From positions 28,210,001 to 28,274,000 of the forward strand of contig JBITNC010000001.1 of the NCBI GenBank assembly GCA_050084985.1: a DNA stretch of 64,000 nucleotides, read 5' to 3'. Made by a program: the position numbers and the translations under genes. The notes under the pieces were generated by a model that saw nothing but the letters and a program-made list of their open reading frames with translations, had not been told where the DNA came from and did no database searches. The first letter of the stretch is position 1; each line of letters starts with the position of its first letter. This document shows positions 54,421 to 64,000 of the stretch, piece after piece. Origin of the DNA: Nageia nagi. Taxonomy: Eukaryota > Pinophyta.

Positions 54421-54960
54421 ATAGTGAGTTGCATCATCCATTGATAATGAGTCAACGTCAGCAATCTACTTACGGCTGCATCGCCGGTTTGTCTTTTAAG
54501 AGAGTGAACTATCACTAGTCGTATCGATGGCCATCGACAATCATACATTTTATGTCTATGATCCGAAGACATTATGCTTTGGATGGGTTCAAAGCAAAAA
54601 CCATGTGGATACACAACAAGTTGCATTGTTCATTGGAGATGATCCGATGTCAACAACTTGCCCACGGTTGCATCGCTGGTTTACTTTTAAGTGAGTGAAC
54701 TCTCACTAATCGTGTTGTTGGCCATTGGAGGTTATACATTTTATGTTTATGACCCCAAGACATTATGCTTTGCATGGGTTCAAAGAAAAAACGATGTGGA
54801 TACACAACAAGTTGCATCGTTCATTGGAGATGATCCAATGTCAACATCTTGCCCACAGCTGCATCGCCGGTTTACTTTTAAGTGAGTGAACTCTCACTAG
54901 CCGTGTCGTTGGACATTGGCGGTCATACGTTTTATGTCTATGACCCCAAGACATTATGTT
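54421..54960. repeat. About 191-bp tandem repeat, 2.8 copies
   Basis: gcatcgccgg or a variant starts at 54478, 54670 and 54861 (spacing 192 and 191). The units share 'acattttatgt', 'gtggatacacaacaagttgc' and 'gagtgaactctcacta'. The copies are 85-92% alike by eye. Confidence 0.9.
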
Positions 54961-55350
54961 GTCCTTGTGTAAGGTGAGTGATCAATGCTAATCATAACCA
55001 CCTAGATAATACTTGTGGAACAACATAAACCTGTATAGATCACATCCATGAAAGAATAAGCAATGTAAATAGCAAGGATGAAATTAATATAATATTTAGA
55101 TGTTTTTACTATGGTTAATGCCAACCATAGTGATATAGAGTATGATACATAGACCATTGTAATAGACAACTCATAGCTTATGGATGATGTTTGAATGACT
55201 CACACTATTGATGTCCTGCAATCAATGCACTATTTGCTCATGGGCGGACCATGGCTTTGAAACAATTGTCAGTAGAATAATGAACTATACATTCAATTTC
55301 CATCAATGTACCAAATATTTAAACATGCAATGACCTTGCATCTCAACATT

Positions 55351-56397
55351 TCAGTTTGCAAAAATTTTCAATATAAATCCACACTGTTGGCGGCCTTCAT
55401 GCAGTATGGCATGCCGCTGATGGCGTACTTCCTCATCACAATTGTTCTGAGATTTCGTAATTCGGTTTTTAATCCCTAAATCTGAAACATGCTGAGGGAG
55501 CTGATATTTACCTTGTGAAATCATGTCTAAAATTATAAGTTTCAAATCATCACAAGAATATGTAGCATGACCCTTTTGTTGATGATAAATGCAATAAACA
55601 TCCTCATTTTCCATTGGAGTATCACTATCTTGTGTGCTTCTTTCTAACAACATTAATAAACCTTTTTTCATTAGATCCCTCATAATTAGCCTTGGTTGAT
55701 GTCCACTAAGTATCTCAAAGTTGGGGGCCTCTTGATTGGGTGGTGGGGAACAATTGTGGGCATCCTGTTTATGTTTTTCTACAGTGTGAGCATCTTGTGT
55801 TTTCAAAGTTTCTTGAGATATTACTCTTTGCCAACATTGTTTTAGTTTTGGTTGTGGTTGAGAAGATATTTGATTTTGTTGCTTTTGTATAATTTTGTTC
55901 TCAAACTTTGGCATACAATATTGTATAGCATATGGATCTTCTAACAATTTATCTAATTCTTTCCTTAGAAATGCATGATATTTTTCTTTTAATTCAAGAT
56001 CATTATAAATTCCAATCATCAAAGAAGGATTGCCTAACATATGTGCTTTAATTTTTTGAAATTGATCTTGAAGTGTCAATTTTTTAAATGCAATATCATT
56101 CATTTCAAACTTATCCATAGCATCCAAATTTAAATGTGCATCACAATCAAATTTAGCCATATAATCATCATCAATAACATTATCATGCACTCAATTTTCT
56201 ATAACATTTGGTATATCATCATTTGCAGCAGTCAAACATGAATTTGATAAACTTAATTTATCAAAAGATTTTCTATTATGCATAACATCCATATTTTTAT
56301 CCAGTTCTTGTTTAGGAGGAGGTGCAAATAAATCACTTATCACATTCAAACATTGAAACAAACTAGTTTTAAATGCCCTATCCATTAGAGAATGCAA
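55351..56397 (-). pseudogene. gag-like protein of element H
   Basis: Two open frames are contiguous and in phase on -: 56397-56194 (68 codons) and 56190-55351 (279 codons), separated by a single TGA at 56193-56191. The first starts MHSLMDRAFKTSLFQCLNVI; the second is rich in charged residues, with a helical region and a Gln/Pro-rich middle. Near its end VYCIYHQQKGHATYSCDDLK (about residues 200-220) is a zinc-knuckle-like C/H pattern seen in Gypsy gags (YCxxH-x4-GH-x4-C). Gag would form the particle around the element RNA. With one stop, it is the most intact mobile-element frame here after the Copia C RT. Confidence 0.75.
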
Positions 56398-56936
56398 GAA
56401 GATGGAAAAAAAAAACGTTTTTATATGAAAACCTTTAGAAATCTTGATAAAAAAGCATGCAAAGAGCTCAAATTAATCTCCAAAATTTTCCTACTATGAT
56501 GACCTATGGGTTTGACAAGTTTTTAGCATAAAACAAGTCACCAAATAGTTGCAAAATGCCTTCAAAATGTATGATTTTTTAAGGTGACGTTTTCTACAAA
56601 AATATTTTCAATATCACTTACAATATGCAAATTTAGACCTAGAAAAATTAGAAAAACTTCCCAGTTATATTTATTTATAGTTTAGACAAAGTTTTCTAAT
56701 GCTAGATCTCACCAAATTGAAGAAAATGACCTTCAAAAGCTAGGGTTTTTTAGGGTGACGTTTTTCAAGAAAACAATTTTATTTGAAGCAATAAAAGTTT
56801 TCAAATTGAAGAAAAGTTAATTTAACTAAAAAAGAAAACAAAACCAAGTGTTTCTAATGCAAGACTCCTCAGAAAAAGCAATGCCCTAAAATGAAAAATT
56901 CTAGGGTTTGTAAGAATAGTCAATGTTCACCAAATA

Positions 56937-57552
56937 TATAGATCCAAAATAATGCATATAATTATTAATGGGGTTAATTAATGCACTATTAGGACTACTT
57001 ACTTTTGTTGACATATATCTGGAATATGACAATAATGATTAAAAGGCATACATGTTCGTTTTATCCCAATTACATGTTCAGTAAATTAATGACATCATAC
57101 ATTAAAAACAAATATGCATTCATACAATTGCATGCCGTTGGCGGCCTAAATAAGGCTTGCTGCTAATGGCATGGAAGAAGTAAAATTACAAGTGCCACAA
57201 AAGAATATGAAGACAAATAAACGAAAGATATACATACAAGATATATTTCAGGAATAATGTTTGTGCATAACATAGTGATATTACATTTGCTAGAGTCTCT
57301 CTTTGATCTTCCTCTTCGTTCTCCTATTCGTCCATCCTGAGCTCCTCCGGAGATGATCCCCATTTTGGTTGCTTTTGATGTCTTTATATAGCAACACTTA
57401 TATTACAAGATTTGACCCCTAGGTCATAATATAATGGTCCATTACATGAATTACATAGCTTTCGGTATTTTTAACCCTTTTTTACATAATACATCATTGA
57501 GGCTCTAAAATGAATTATTTAATAAATAATAATTCATTTTTAGGCATCTACA
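56937..57552 (-). repeat. 5' LTR of element H
   Basis: 616 bp. On + it starts tatagatcc, its second base changed from g. A TATA box read on - (tatataaa) lies at 57383-57390. The next internal bases on - contain tggtgaacattgac (about 56919-56932), a possible primer site that is not of the initiator-Met type. Confidence 0.88.
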
Positions 57553-57557
57553 GCATC

Positions 57558-58090
57558 GGTGAAATCTTCAAAATCATTGGGGCCAAATCTGACAAGGAGG
57601 TTCCGGGTGAAATCCCCCAGGAAGTGGTGCCATTTGCCTTTTCAAACCACTGGTACCATTGGATGGCTTTGCGCTCTAGATGAAAAGAGGTGAGGTTAAC
57701 CTTTTGAGCTTCAGGTATCTGATTGAAGGAGAAATATTGCTTGGCTCGATACAACCAGCTAATGGGGTCATCACCATCAAATCTTGGAAAGTCCAATTTG
57801 GCCGTACGTACAAGAATATTGTGGTCCTTGAAATCTATTGAAGCCTTGCCCACTATATGGTCGAGATTGACTTGATCCACTTGTCGTCGATGATGTGTTA
57901 TTAATTGTTGCTTGTTGAATGAGTTGAATCTTTCAATTGATAGTACCATAAGTGGAAGTTATCTTTTCTATTGACTTTTTGATCTCATCAAGAGTAGTGG
58001 AGAGTTGAACATCACCCAATAGGTCCACCATATGGTCCATTCGCTGTGATAATTTCTCCATATCCAAGGATCTTCGGCCGTCAATCATCT
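57558..58090 (-). pseudogene. Chromovirus D gag, N-terminal part
   Basis: On -, the frame 57949-57548 carries LDFPRFDGDDPISWLYRAKQ and YFSFNQIPEAQKVNLTSFHL, ERKAIQWYQWF, the hallmark of Retrotrans_gag in chromoviruses. An upstream piece (about 58090-57960) in the neighbouring frame supplies the N-terminus with RRSLDMEKLSQRMDHMVDLL, so one frameshift lies near 57950. It continues at 53157 after the inserted element. Confidence 0.9.
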
Positions 58091-58624
58091 TACTATTTCA
58101 GGAATTGCTATTTTTAGAATGTTATTTTTGGAAATTGAAAAAGGTGTATGGGTGATATATATCAAAATGATTAGCACGAAAAAATAATCAGAATGGGGTA
58201 GGTTCCAAAATGATGATTTTCATATTTTTTTTTTATTTCTAAAAATTGGTTATCGTAGGTAACGAATTGGCTTTGTCAAAATGGCCTAATTCCTCACGGT
58301 TTGAAAGATAATGGCCTCCGAAGTTCTTATTTGTTTTAGCAGTTGCTATTTATGGTAAGGAAACTCGGGTTTAGTAAGGAAAAATTGTTGTTTCAAAAAT
58401 GGTGGTGGCTTGCAATATGGAGATCGATGCATAGGGAAGAGATGGATGGGTAGAAGGGCATGATACAGAAGGTCACGAACTATGGTGGAAGAACCCAACC
58501 AAATTTTTTCTGTAAAATGGGTTGAACTTGATGCGAACTTGATGTTCTAGAAAACTTTTGGCAGCATTTCGGCTAGAAACACACAATCTCGATCCTCAAT
58601 TTGCCCATAGGTGCCAAAATCAAA

Positions 58625-58636
58625 GCTTTGATACCA
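58625..58636 (-). other. Primer-binding site of chromovirus D
   Basis: On -, tggtatcaaagc two bases from the LTR; one mismatch to the initiator tRNA-Met complement. Confidence 0.88.
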
Positions 58637-58638
58637 GA

Positions 58639-59029
58639 TGTTAGGAACTTGCAAATTCCTAGATGGGATTCAAGCCAAATAATAGTGAAATACGAATTGA
58701 ATGTAACCCAAACTCACAACAACAGAGCTATACGAATTTGGATAGAACAAGATAGCAACAAAATAACTTTACTGAATAACAAAATGAATTGTGGGCCACT
58801 TTGAGGGGGCTACCTCCTTGCAACTCAAACAATATATTTTCCAAGATGATAACTATTCTATTCCCGCACATATTTATAGTCCGTTTACCCTAACCTTAAT
58901 CGGCTGTTTAATACAAAATAACGATTCACCTTACAAATATGTCGGTCTACCTTACATTTAATATAAGCCGATATTCTAATTAATTAACTATTATAATCTA
59001 GATAAATGTTAGGATATGGGATCTTAATA
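58639..59029 (-). repeat. 5' LTR of chromovirus D
   Basis: 391 bp, on + from tgttaggaac to gatcttaata. A TATA box read on - (tataaata) is at 58871-58878. Confidence 0.95.
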
Positions 59030-59034
59030 TTATA

Positions 59035-59512
59035 TTCCAACCACATAAAAGAAAGCATGATCATGGGGTTTTATGCCCCATTTTTAGATACTTGATAGTT
59101 AATGCAAAACCCAACTAACAAAGGCATAATCATTATAAAAAGATCATAATCAAGTGGTCATAAAGTGATGGTTAATTCCCCAACCAACAAAGGAAGTGAT
59201 TATAAAAATGATGGTTAATACCGCAACCAACAAAGGGAGTGATTGTAAAATGAAGGATAATACCCCAACCTTATGCTACTAAAAATACCAAAACGAGTCA
59301 TCACAATAGAGTTACCATTGTGGTACCCTTTTTGCTAGGTACCACTGGAAAGGATAGAAATGATGAGTGACAATTAATTCCCCAATTGACAAAGGGATAA
59401 GTAATAGAAGACATCACAATGGATTCTACCATTGTAGGTGCCCTTTTCCCTAGGTATTGTCGTGATATGTGGTGTAACAATGTGATCATAAAGAGCACTT
59501 TAACTATGAACA
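59035..59512 (+). other. Kinase intron 4 between two LTR elements
   Basis: Contains short imperfect direct repeats ('ccaaccaacaaaggga' type at about 59193-59240; 'accattgt...ccctaggta' type at about 59310-59460). No exon recognised. Confidence 0.5.
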
Positions 59513-60906
59513 TGTAATGTCCCTAAAATTATCTAACTTTGTAGATATGTAATTTTGCATGTAAATGTGGCAAAAAGGAGTCTAAGAGAGGGATGTCCAG
59601 CCCTTGGGTGTCATTTGGTGTGTTTTGTCATAAATATGAGAGTCAATATGGGTTAATTAGTGTGTTTTGACAAGTTTAAATGTTAGTATATGAGTTAGTA
59701 GAGTTAGTTATTGTGTCAGGAGGGTTTTTGTTGCAAAGACAAAGGCATATTATATGCTTTTGAAAAAGTGACTTTTTTGGGCAAATGTAATTGTTTTTGG
59801 CTAAGTTTGGCTAAATAGGGTTAGTAAGGGTCTTAGTGATGTGTTAGTAGGTGTTCTAAAATAAAGTTAGTTATTTTTGGAATTTCAACATCACTTAAGT
59901 TATCTTATTGAGAGATTTAATTTCAACCTTTAGATTATACGTTTTGTTGAGATCTAATCTCAGCCATTGATCAAGATCAACAACCAAGATCTAATTTTTC
60001 ATTAGGGTTATTATAATACAAGAAGATGTTTTAATCCTAGCCTTTCATGAAGATCAAAGGTTAAGATCTATTCACTCATTATGTTATGTTTATAAAAGAA
60101 GATTAGGGTTTCATTGGAGAGATAGATTGGAATTGATATTGCTGGAATTGGGAGAATACTTAGTGTGTTCTTTTGGGCTCTTGGTGATTGCTACAATATT
60201 TGCAAGAGAGTTGGGTTTCCTGTGGATCAAGGTAATTGGAGGCTAGGCCAACTAGCTGAATATCTAACCATAGTGACAAACCCATCCAGGCTTTGTAGTT
60301 GAGCTTGAATTGTTGAGGAAGAGGATTGCAATTTTTAGATTTGCCATTTGTGGTGAAGAAGCAATTTTGAGGAGGGTTTTGTCCTTTCATCTACCTCAAG
60401 GTGGGACATCCAGCCTTGGAGAGGCTCATTATGGCATTTTGTGGCTTTTTTGGACTTCTATACGCTATATCTGACTGCTGAAAGGTTTAAGAGAGTTTTG
60501 TGACATTTTGAAGAACATTTTGTGCACAAGAAAATTCAGATATGGCTTCTATAGCCAGTTGTCCAACCTTTAGGCCATTTGTTGTGCATTTTCGGAGCAT
60601 TGTGTGGTATTTTCAATGTTTAGATTTGTGTTGTCAATTGCAAATAAATAAAATTATGTGTTGTGAATATATTTGCCAATTTGTATGATTTTTTGGGTTC
60701 ATTCTTCAATAATTATTCAAATATGAGATTTAGGACACAACTTGAGTCGATTTGGTATTGTTTATTAATAGATCTGCCATTGTTTATAATAGATTTGGCA
60801 CTGTTAAGAGAAAATATGGTATTGCATTGAGTCGATCTAATTATTGTTATTATAGATATAGCATTTTGCTTTAATATTTCTATTGTTTCTAGTTTGGTCT
60901 TTTTCA
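59513..60906 (+). repeat. 5' LTR of element J
   Basis: Ends with ca two bases before the primer site. Carries the TATA box at 60091-60098; transcription would start near 60120-60130. Confidence 0.7.
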
Positions 60907-60908
60907 AG

Positions 60909-60921
60909 TGGTATCAGAGCC
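60909..60921 (+). other. Primer-binding site of element J
   Basis: tggtatcagagcc, a perfect 13-base complement of plant initiator tRNA-Met. Confidence 0.9.
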
Positions 60922-60948
60922 TAGATCTTGCCATCTTGTGGAGATCTT

Positions 60949-61317
60949 ATGGAAGAGATGGATTCATTATATCAAAAGTACATAGCGAAATTTGATGTAT
61001 TCAAGAAATATATGACATTCACTCTATATTTGGTGCTTAAGGGAAAGAAAGCGAATGGAGATTGGAGGCCACCTACAATGAGATATAGATCTGAACCAAC
61101 TAGATCTACGGTTGGGACACCTAGATCTGTGCTTGGGGAGCCTAGATCTGTGCTTGAAGAGCCTAGATCTACACTTGTAGAATCAAGTTCTGTTTATAGA
61201 ACATTGGAGCAGCAGCAAGAGGAGGAAAAGAAGGAGGAAGTATGCCAAGAAAGTATCATCAGATCCTCAGCCCAGGGTGAGGAGAAGTCAATCAGATCTA
61301 CAACTCAATATCTGTAG
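60949..61317 (+). CDS. Short open frame of element J with 7-residue repeats
   Basis: 122 codons from ATG at 60949, 28 bases after the primer site, the usual place for a gag start. The N-terminus (MEEMDSLYQKYIAKFDVFKK) looks helical. Residues about 44-78 are five 7-residue repeats of the PRSVLGE type, encoded by 21-bp units, and the tail is Glu/Lys-rich. I do not recognise a gag domain. The frame stops at a TAG, and further coding-like sequence continues in the same frame for about 50 codons. It could be a degenerate gag or an element-specific protein. Confidence 0.45.
   Translation: MEEMDSLYQKYIAKFDVFKKYMTFTLYLVLKGKKANGDWRPPTMRYRSEPTRSTVGTPRSVLGEPRSVLEEPRSTLVESSSVYRTLEQQQEEEKKEEVCQESIIRSSAQGEEKSIRSTTQYL
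61078..61182 (+). repeat. 21-bp in-frame tandem repeat, five copies
   Basis: Units starting at 61078, 61099, 61120, 61141 and 61162 all contain tagatct. The middle two are nearly identical (cctagatctgtgcttg), the outer ones diverged. Confidence 0.88.
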
Positions 61318-61319
61318 AA

Positions 61320-64000
61320 CATGGTGAAAGAGCAAGTGGGAAAAGAAGAATTCAAGTCACCTGCCCATGCTACAACAAATCTCGAACAGAATGGAAAGTT
61401 TCCTATTGAAAGGCAGTCGTATTTGCTATGTTATGAGCAAATTTTTAATGATAATATTGGGATGTTCAAGTGCAGCAGATGAAATTTAGCTAGGAACTCC
61501 ACTGCTTGTTGGCAGCATAGCCCATGTAGGGAGAAAATCTGGAGATCTAGCAGTTTCCAATGTTGGGATTTCAGAAACAAATGAACATGTAACATTTTCC
61601 AATGGTTTAGATGGAAGCACTTGCTTAGAATATGAAGGACAACAATGTGAAGCCCCATTCATATCCAGGAGAAGTTATGACATTGTTGGGAAGTCCCAAA
61701 AGGGTAAAATAAATGAGCATATTTTCTCTAAACTAAGATATCAGCCCTTAGACGTTTGGGATCCAGGTATTTTGACACCTAGATATAATGAGGGACTAGT
61801 TTGGGATGTATTTCCTCTTGAACAAAGAACTGTCCTAATCTTATCTTAGGAAATATGCAAAGGAAATAACATGAAGATGGCTGAATTTTGTGTAGAAAAT
61901 TGCCACTCTTTGGCTGTACATTGTGATGAATCAATTGAAATCACTATGGCTGAAAGTTATGTGAATGACAGCCATATCATGGCTGCACCTTGTGTTGACT
62001 TGTTTTGGATGGAAAAGTACATTTTAACAACAGTAGATTTGGCCAAATTGGTAGTAGAATTTTGGTGTTGAAGACAATAGTCTTCAACAATAGAATGGGT
62101 ATAATGTTGACAGTTGTGTTTGTAAGGGTGTTCGAGGCAGCATTCTTCATAATGTTTGGGGTTTTCTTCCCTACATCACATGAAGATATTTCAGCATTGG
62201 GAAGAGGGTGTGACGCTTTGCCACATGAAAAGAGTGGATCAGAACTAGCATGAGATTGTTATCATGGAACAACAGCCTTTGGTGAGGTATTTCGAAGTTG
62301 CCAACAACGTATTATTAGCTTTCTAGAGGATTATTTCACTTTTGGGAGGAGCTTGAGGAGTTTGGAAGCAAATGTTCCCCACTTGAAGTCATTTTGGCAC
62401 CCGTTGGAGGCATGGAACAATCATGGGATCACTACCTTGAAGTATCTCATTAATTATGTCCTTTTTAACAACAGTTCATGGTGTTTTGGAGTTTTTGTTA
62501 TGTATAAGTTTAGCGGGATAGAGTCACTTGGTTTGTATTTTTGACTTCTAGAACTGCATTCTTTAACTCTTGAGAATGCATGTTTGCTTAGTTGTAAGGA
62601 GGAGTTGATAAGAAAGAAGGCTGAATTCTTGTTTAAGAGGGTTGCATTTGTATAAGGATTGAAACTATCCATAACATGGCCAATGAAGATGTGTTTTTGA
62701 CTGAGTTTGGTTTTACCACATTGCTTGGTGCAATTTGGGATGCAGTTTTCACATGAGTTAAGAATGACATTTGTGACTACATTCTTTACTATGATTGGGA
62801 ATGTCTTTCCTATGTCATTTGGAGATATATCTTTCATAATGATAGGGACTGATATGTACATATATGAGCTAATAGGGTTCATATATGTTTATGTGCAAGA
62901 CATGAATAATCATCACATGGTATTGGGGGTAATTCATTATGGTTATTGTTGTGACTTGGTTCAGTTGGGAAACGTTGCGCTGGTCATGTGTGCCTCTACA
63001 GGTTGCATACAGATGTTCCTTTTGGTTGGTTGGTGGCGTAAGGAGATTCAAACTTTCAGTTTTGACTTAACTGTTTGGGTGTGGATCAGCCACCACATAG
63101 CTCCAATTGCATGCTTACAAATAAATTGGAAAGAAATTTCAGTTAAGAAATGGACATGATTGCAGTTGAGAGTTGTTTGGGAGTCTTTTCTGCCACTGCC
63201 AAGTGGATTTTGAGCACTACAATGCCCATTTTTCATGCGCATATAGAGAACTACCAACTAGATAGTTGTTGTTCCTCTTAACAAGTTGCTGATTTTGGTT
63301 GAATCAGATCATTATCTACTATTTCTTGGATTGGAAAGCAGTAAGATGGGTCATCCAAAAGGAATAGGAGATGAGGAGAAAGTTGATAAGTATCCTCAAA
63401 GGGATATTTCAGCCAAAACTGCCATGTTTATAAGGAGGAATGCTGAGATATACATTTTGGGAATAAAATATATTATATGTTATGGACAGTTTGAACAAAT
63501 GGGACAGATTGAAGGCATGGAGATCTTTAAAATATCTTCCACATGTTTATGGCTGGAATTTGCTTCCCTAATTCTATTTTTGCATTCAATATTGTACCCC
63601 ATTCTAATTAAGTGTGAAGTTTGTGATGTCTCAAAGTTTATGGGTGCCAAGTTTTGGTTGGAATAACAAAAAAGCTAACAGAATTACACTTCTGAACTCT
63701 TGGTTCGGAAAGAGAGAGAAATTTCCTCTTTGCTTTCTGATTTGAGCTTGATGAAAAGTTTGTTGGGTAGTCTTGGAATACATTTAAAATATGTTGTGAT
63801 GACCATGGGAGAAGCTCAAAATATGATCATTGTAGACTGCAAATTTGAAAATTTGAAGTTTGCTTAGAGTTTAATGATTAATGACAATGGAGGAAGTATT
63901 TTAAGGACTGTTGTCAACTTGAAAGGTGAAATTTATTCTGCTTTTACAGCTCTGATCAGCTACCAAGCCAACCAATTTGACGTTCAAAAAACTAGAAAGG
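61320..64000 (+). other. Interior of element J without recognisable genes
   Basis: Several frames of 60-150 codons exist on both strands (largest + frames 62707-63159 and 63286-63666). They lack RT, integrase, protease and zinc-knuckle motifs. Their hydrophobic content comes from T-rich sequence and I would not call them genes. Confidence 0.5.

Larger units (their letters stand above)
53158..57557 (-). mobile_element. TR-GAG-like non-autonomous LTR element H nested in chromovirus gag
   Basis: The element proper is 53163-57552, with LTRs of 619 bp (53163-53781) and 616 bp (56937-57552), terminal tgtaga/tctaca, and a perfect target duplication gcatc (53158-53162 and 57553-57557). The internal 3155 bp on - hold a gag-like frame near the 5' LTR and a non-coding part with two tandem-repeat arrays. 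No protease, integrase or RT was found. Such gag-only elements (TR-GAGs) are known from plants and rely on other elements for pol. The LTRs differ at roughly 50 positions (about 8%). Confidence 0.9.
45243..59029 (-). mobile_element. Gypsy chromovirus D, complete but carrying two insertions
   Basis: LTRs of 391 bp each at 45243-45633 and 58639-59029 are flanked by ttata at 45238-45242 and 59030-59034, a perfect 5-bp target duplication. On - the order is 5' LTR, primer site, gag (split), protease, reverse transcriptase (split), RNase H, integrase, chromodomain, 3' LTR. That is the layout of the chromovirus branch of Ty3/Gypsy, in which an integrase-fused chromodomain directs insertion to particular chromatin. 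Without its two guests the element would be about 5.7 kb. I count about 42 mismatches between the LTRs (about 11%). Stops in pol make it inactive. Confidence 0.95.
59513..64000 (+). mobile_element. LTR retroelement J, 5' part (runs off the window)
   Basis: A long 5' LTR (59513-60906, 1394 bp, starting tgtaatgtccc and ending tttttca), an exact initiator-Met primer site (60909-60921), one short open frame and about 2.7 kb without any recognisable gag or pol motif. A TATA box (tataaaag, 60091-60098) sits where an LTR promoter should. Large LTRs with non-coding interiors are typical of LARD-type non-autonomous elements, but pol could lie beyond 64000. The LTR start is inferred from the TG and the primer site, since the second LTR is not in the window. 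Confidence 0.75.

Noticed and set aside
62707-63666. Two + frames of 126-150 codons near the right end
   Set aside because: No recognised domain. Hydrophobic runs follow from T-rich DNA inside element J.
1-64000. CRISPR arrays, operons or ribosome-binding sites
   Set aside because: The window is plant nuclear DNA. The short tandem repeats found lack spacer structure.

Overview
The window is a stretch of plant nuclear genome. It is AT-rich, has few genes, and is crowded with old, decayed retrotransposons. Only two host genes are convincing: an intact PLS-class pentatricopeptide repeat (PPR) gene at 32364-34403 on the + strand, and the 5' half (four coding exons, 39465-43195, +) of a type II pantothenate kinase. 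The kinase's remaining exons are not seen in the following 20.8 kb, so its fourth intron is either very long or the gene is broken. Long TE-filled introns, LTR pairs that have diverged by about 5-11% yet keep their target duplications, and scattered PPR relics suggest a slowly purging genome such as a conifer or other gymnosperm. That is inference; no marker fixes the species.

Layout. 1-4667: 3' part of a Copia element (+), ending in a polypurine tract and a 3' LTR. About 5460-9453: decayed Gypsy coding region (+), interrupted by a solo LTR of the same Copia family (7412-7904, target duplication ataaa/atgaa). 9454-19690: Copia material on the - strand, with its gag/leader region present twice, so it is a chimera of two related copies. 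19770-21040: PPR pseudogene with a 665-bp tandem duplication. 21442-22067: hairpin element with a tRNA-like pol III promoter in each arm. About 22250-27760: L1-type LINE relic split by a short LTR retrotransposon with no recognisable coding (24424-27072). 30480-32100: PPR pseudogene tract with about 211-bp tandem units, directly upstream of the intact PPR gene. 35400-36060: Copia RNase H fragment. 36050-36718: satellite-like array with a 203-bp period. 37790-43195: pantothenate kinase gene and probable 5' leader.

45243-59029 is a nested structure inside the kinase intron. A chromodomain-bearing Gypsy element (chromovirus, - strand, LTRs 391 bp each, target duplication ttata) contains two later insertions. 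One is a Copia element (47868-51513, 287-bp LTRs, target duplication caagt) in its reverse transcriptase. The other is a gag-only, TR-GAG-like element (53163-57552, target duplication gcatc) in its gag. LTR divergence counted by eye (about 11%, 8% and 4.5%) agrees with the nesting order. 59513-64000: 5' LTR (1394 bp), an exact initiator-Met primer site, and about 3 kb of an element with no recognisable pol, running off the right edge.

No rRNA, CRISPR or bacterial-type feature is present, and no functional tRNA gene was seen. The most unusual items are the mirrored tRNA-promoter hairpin, the gag-only element with two kinds of internal tandem repeat, the divergent pantothenate kinase, and the tandem amplification of a two-motif PPR module next to a working PPR gene.
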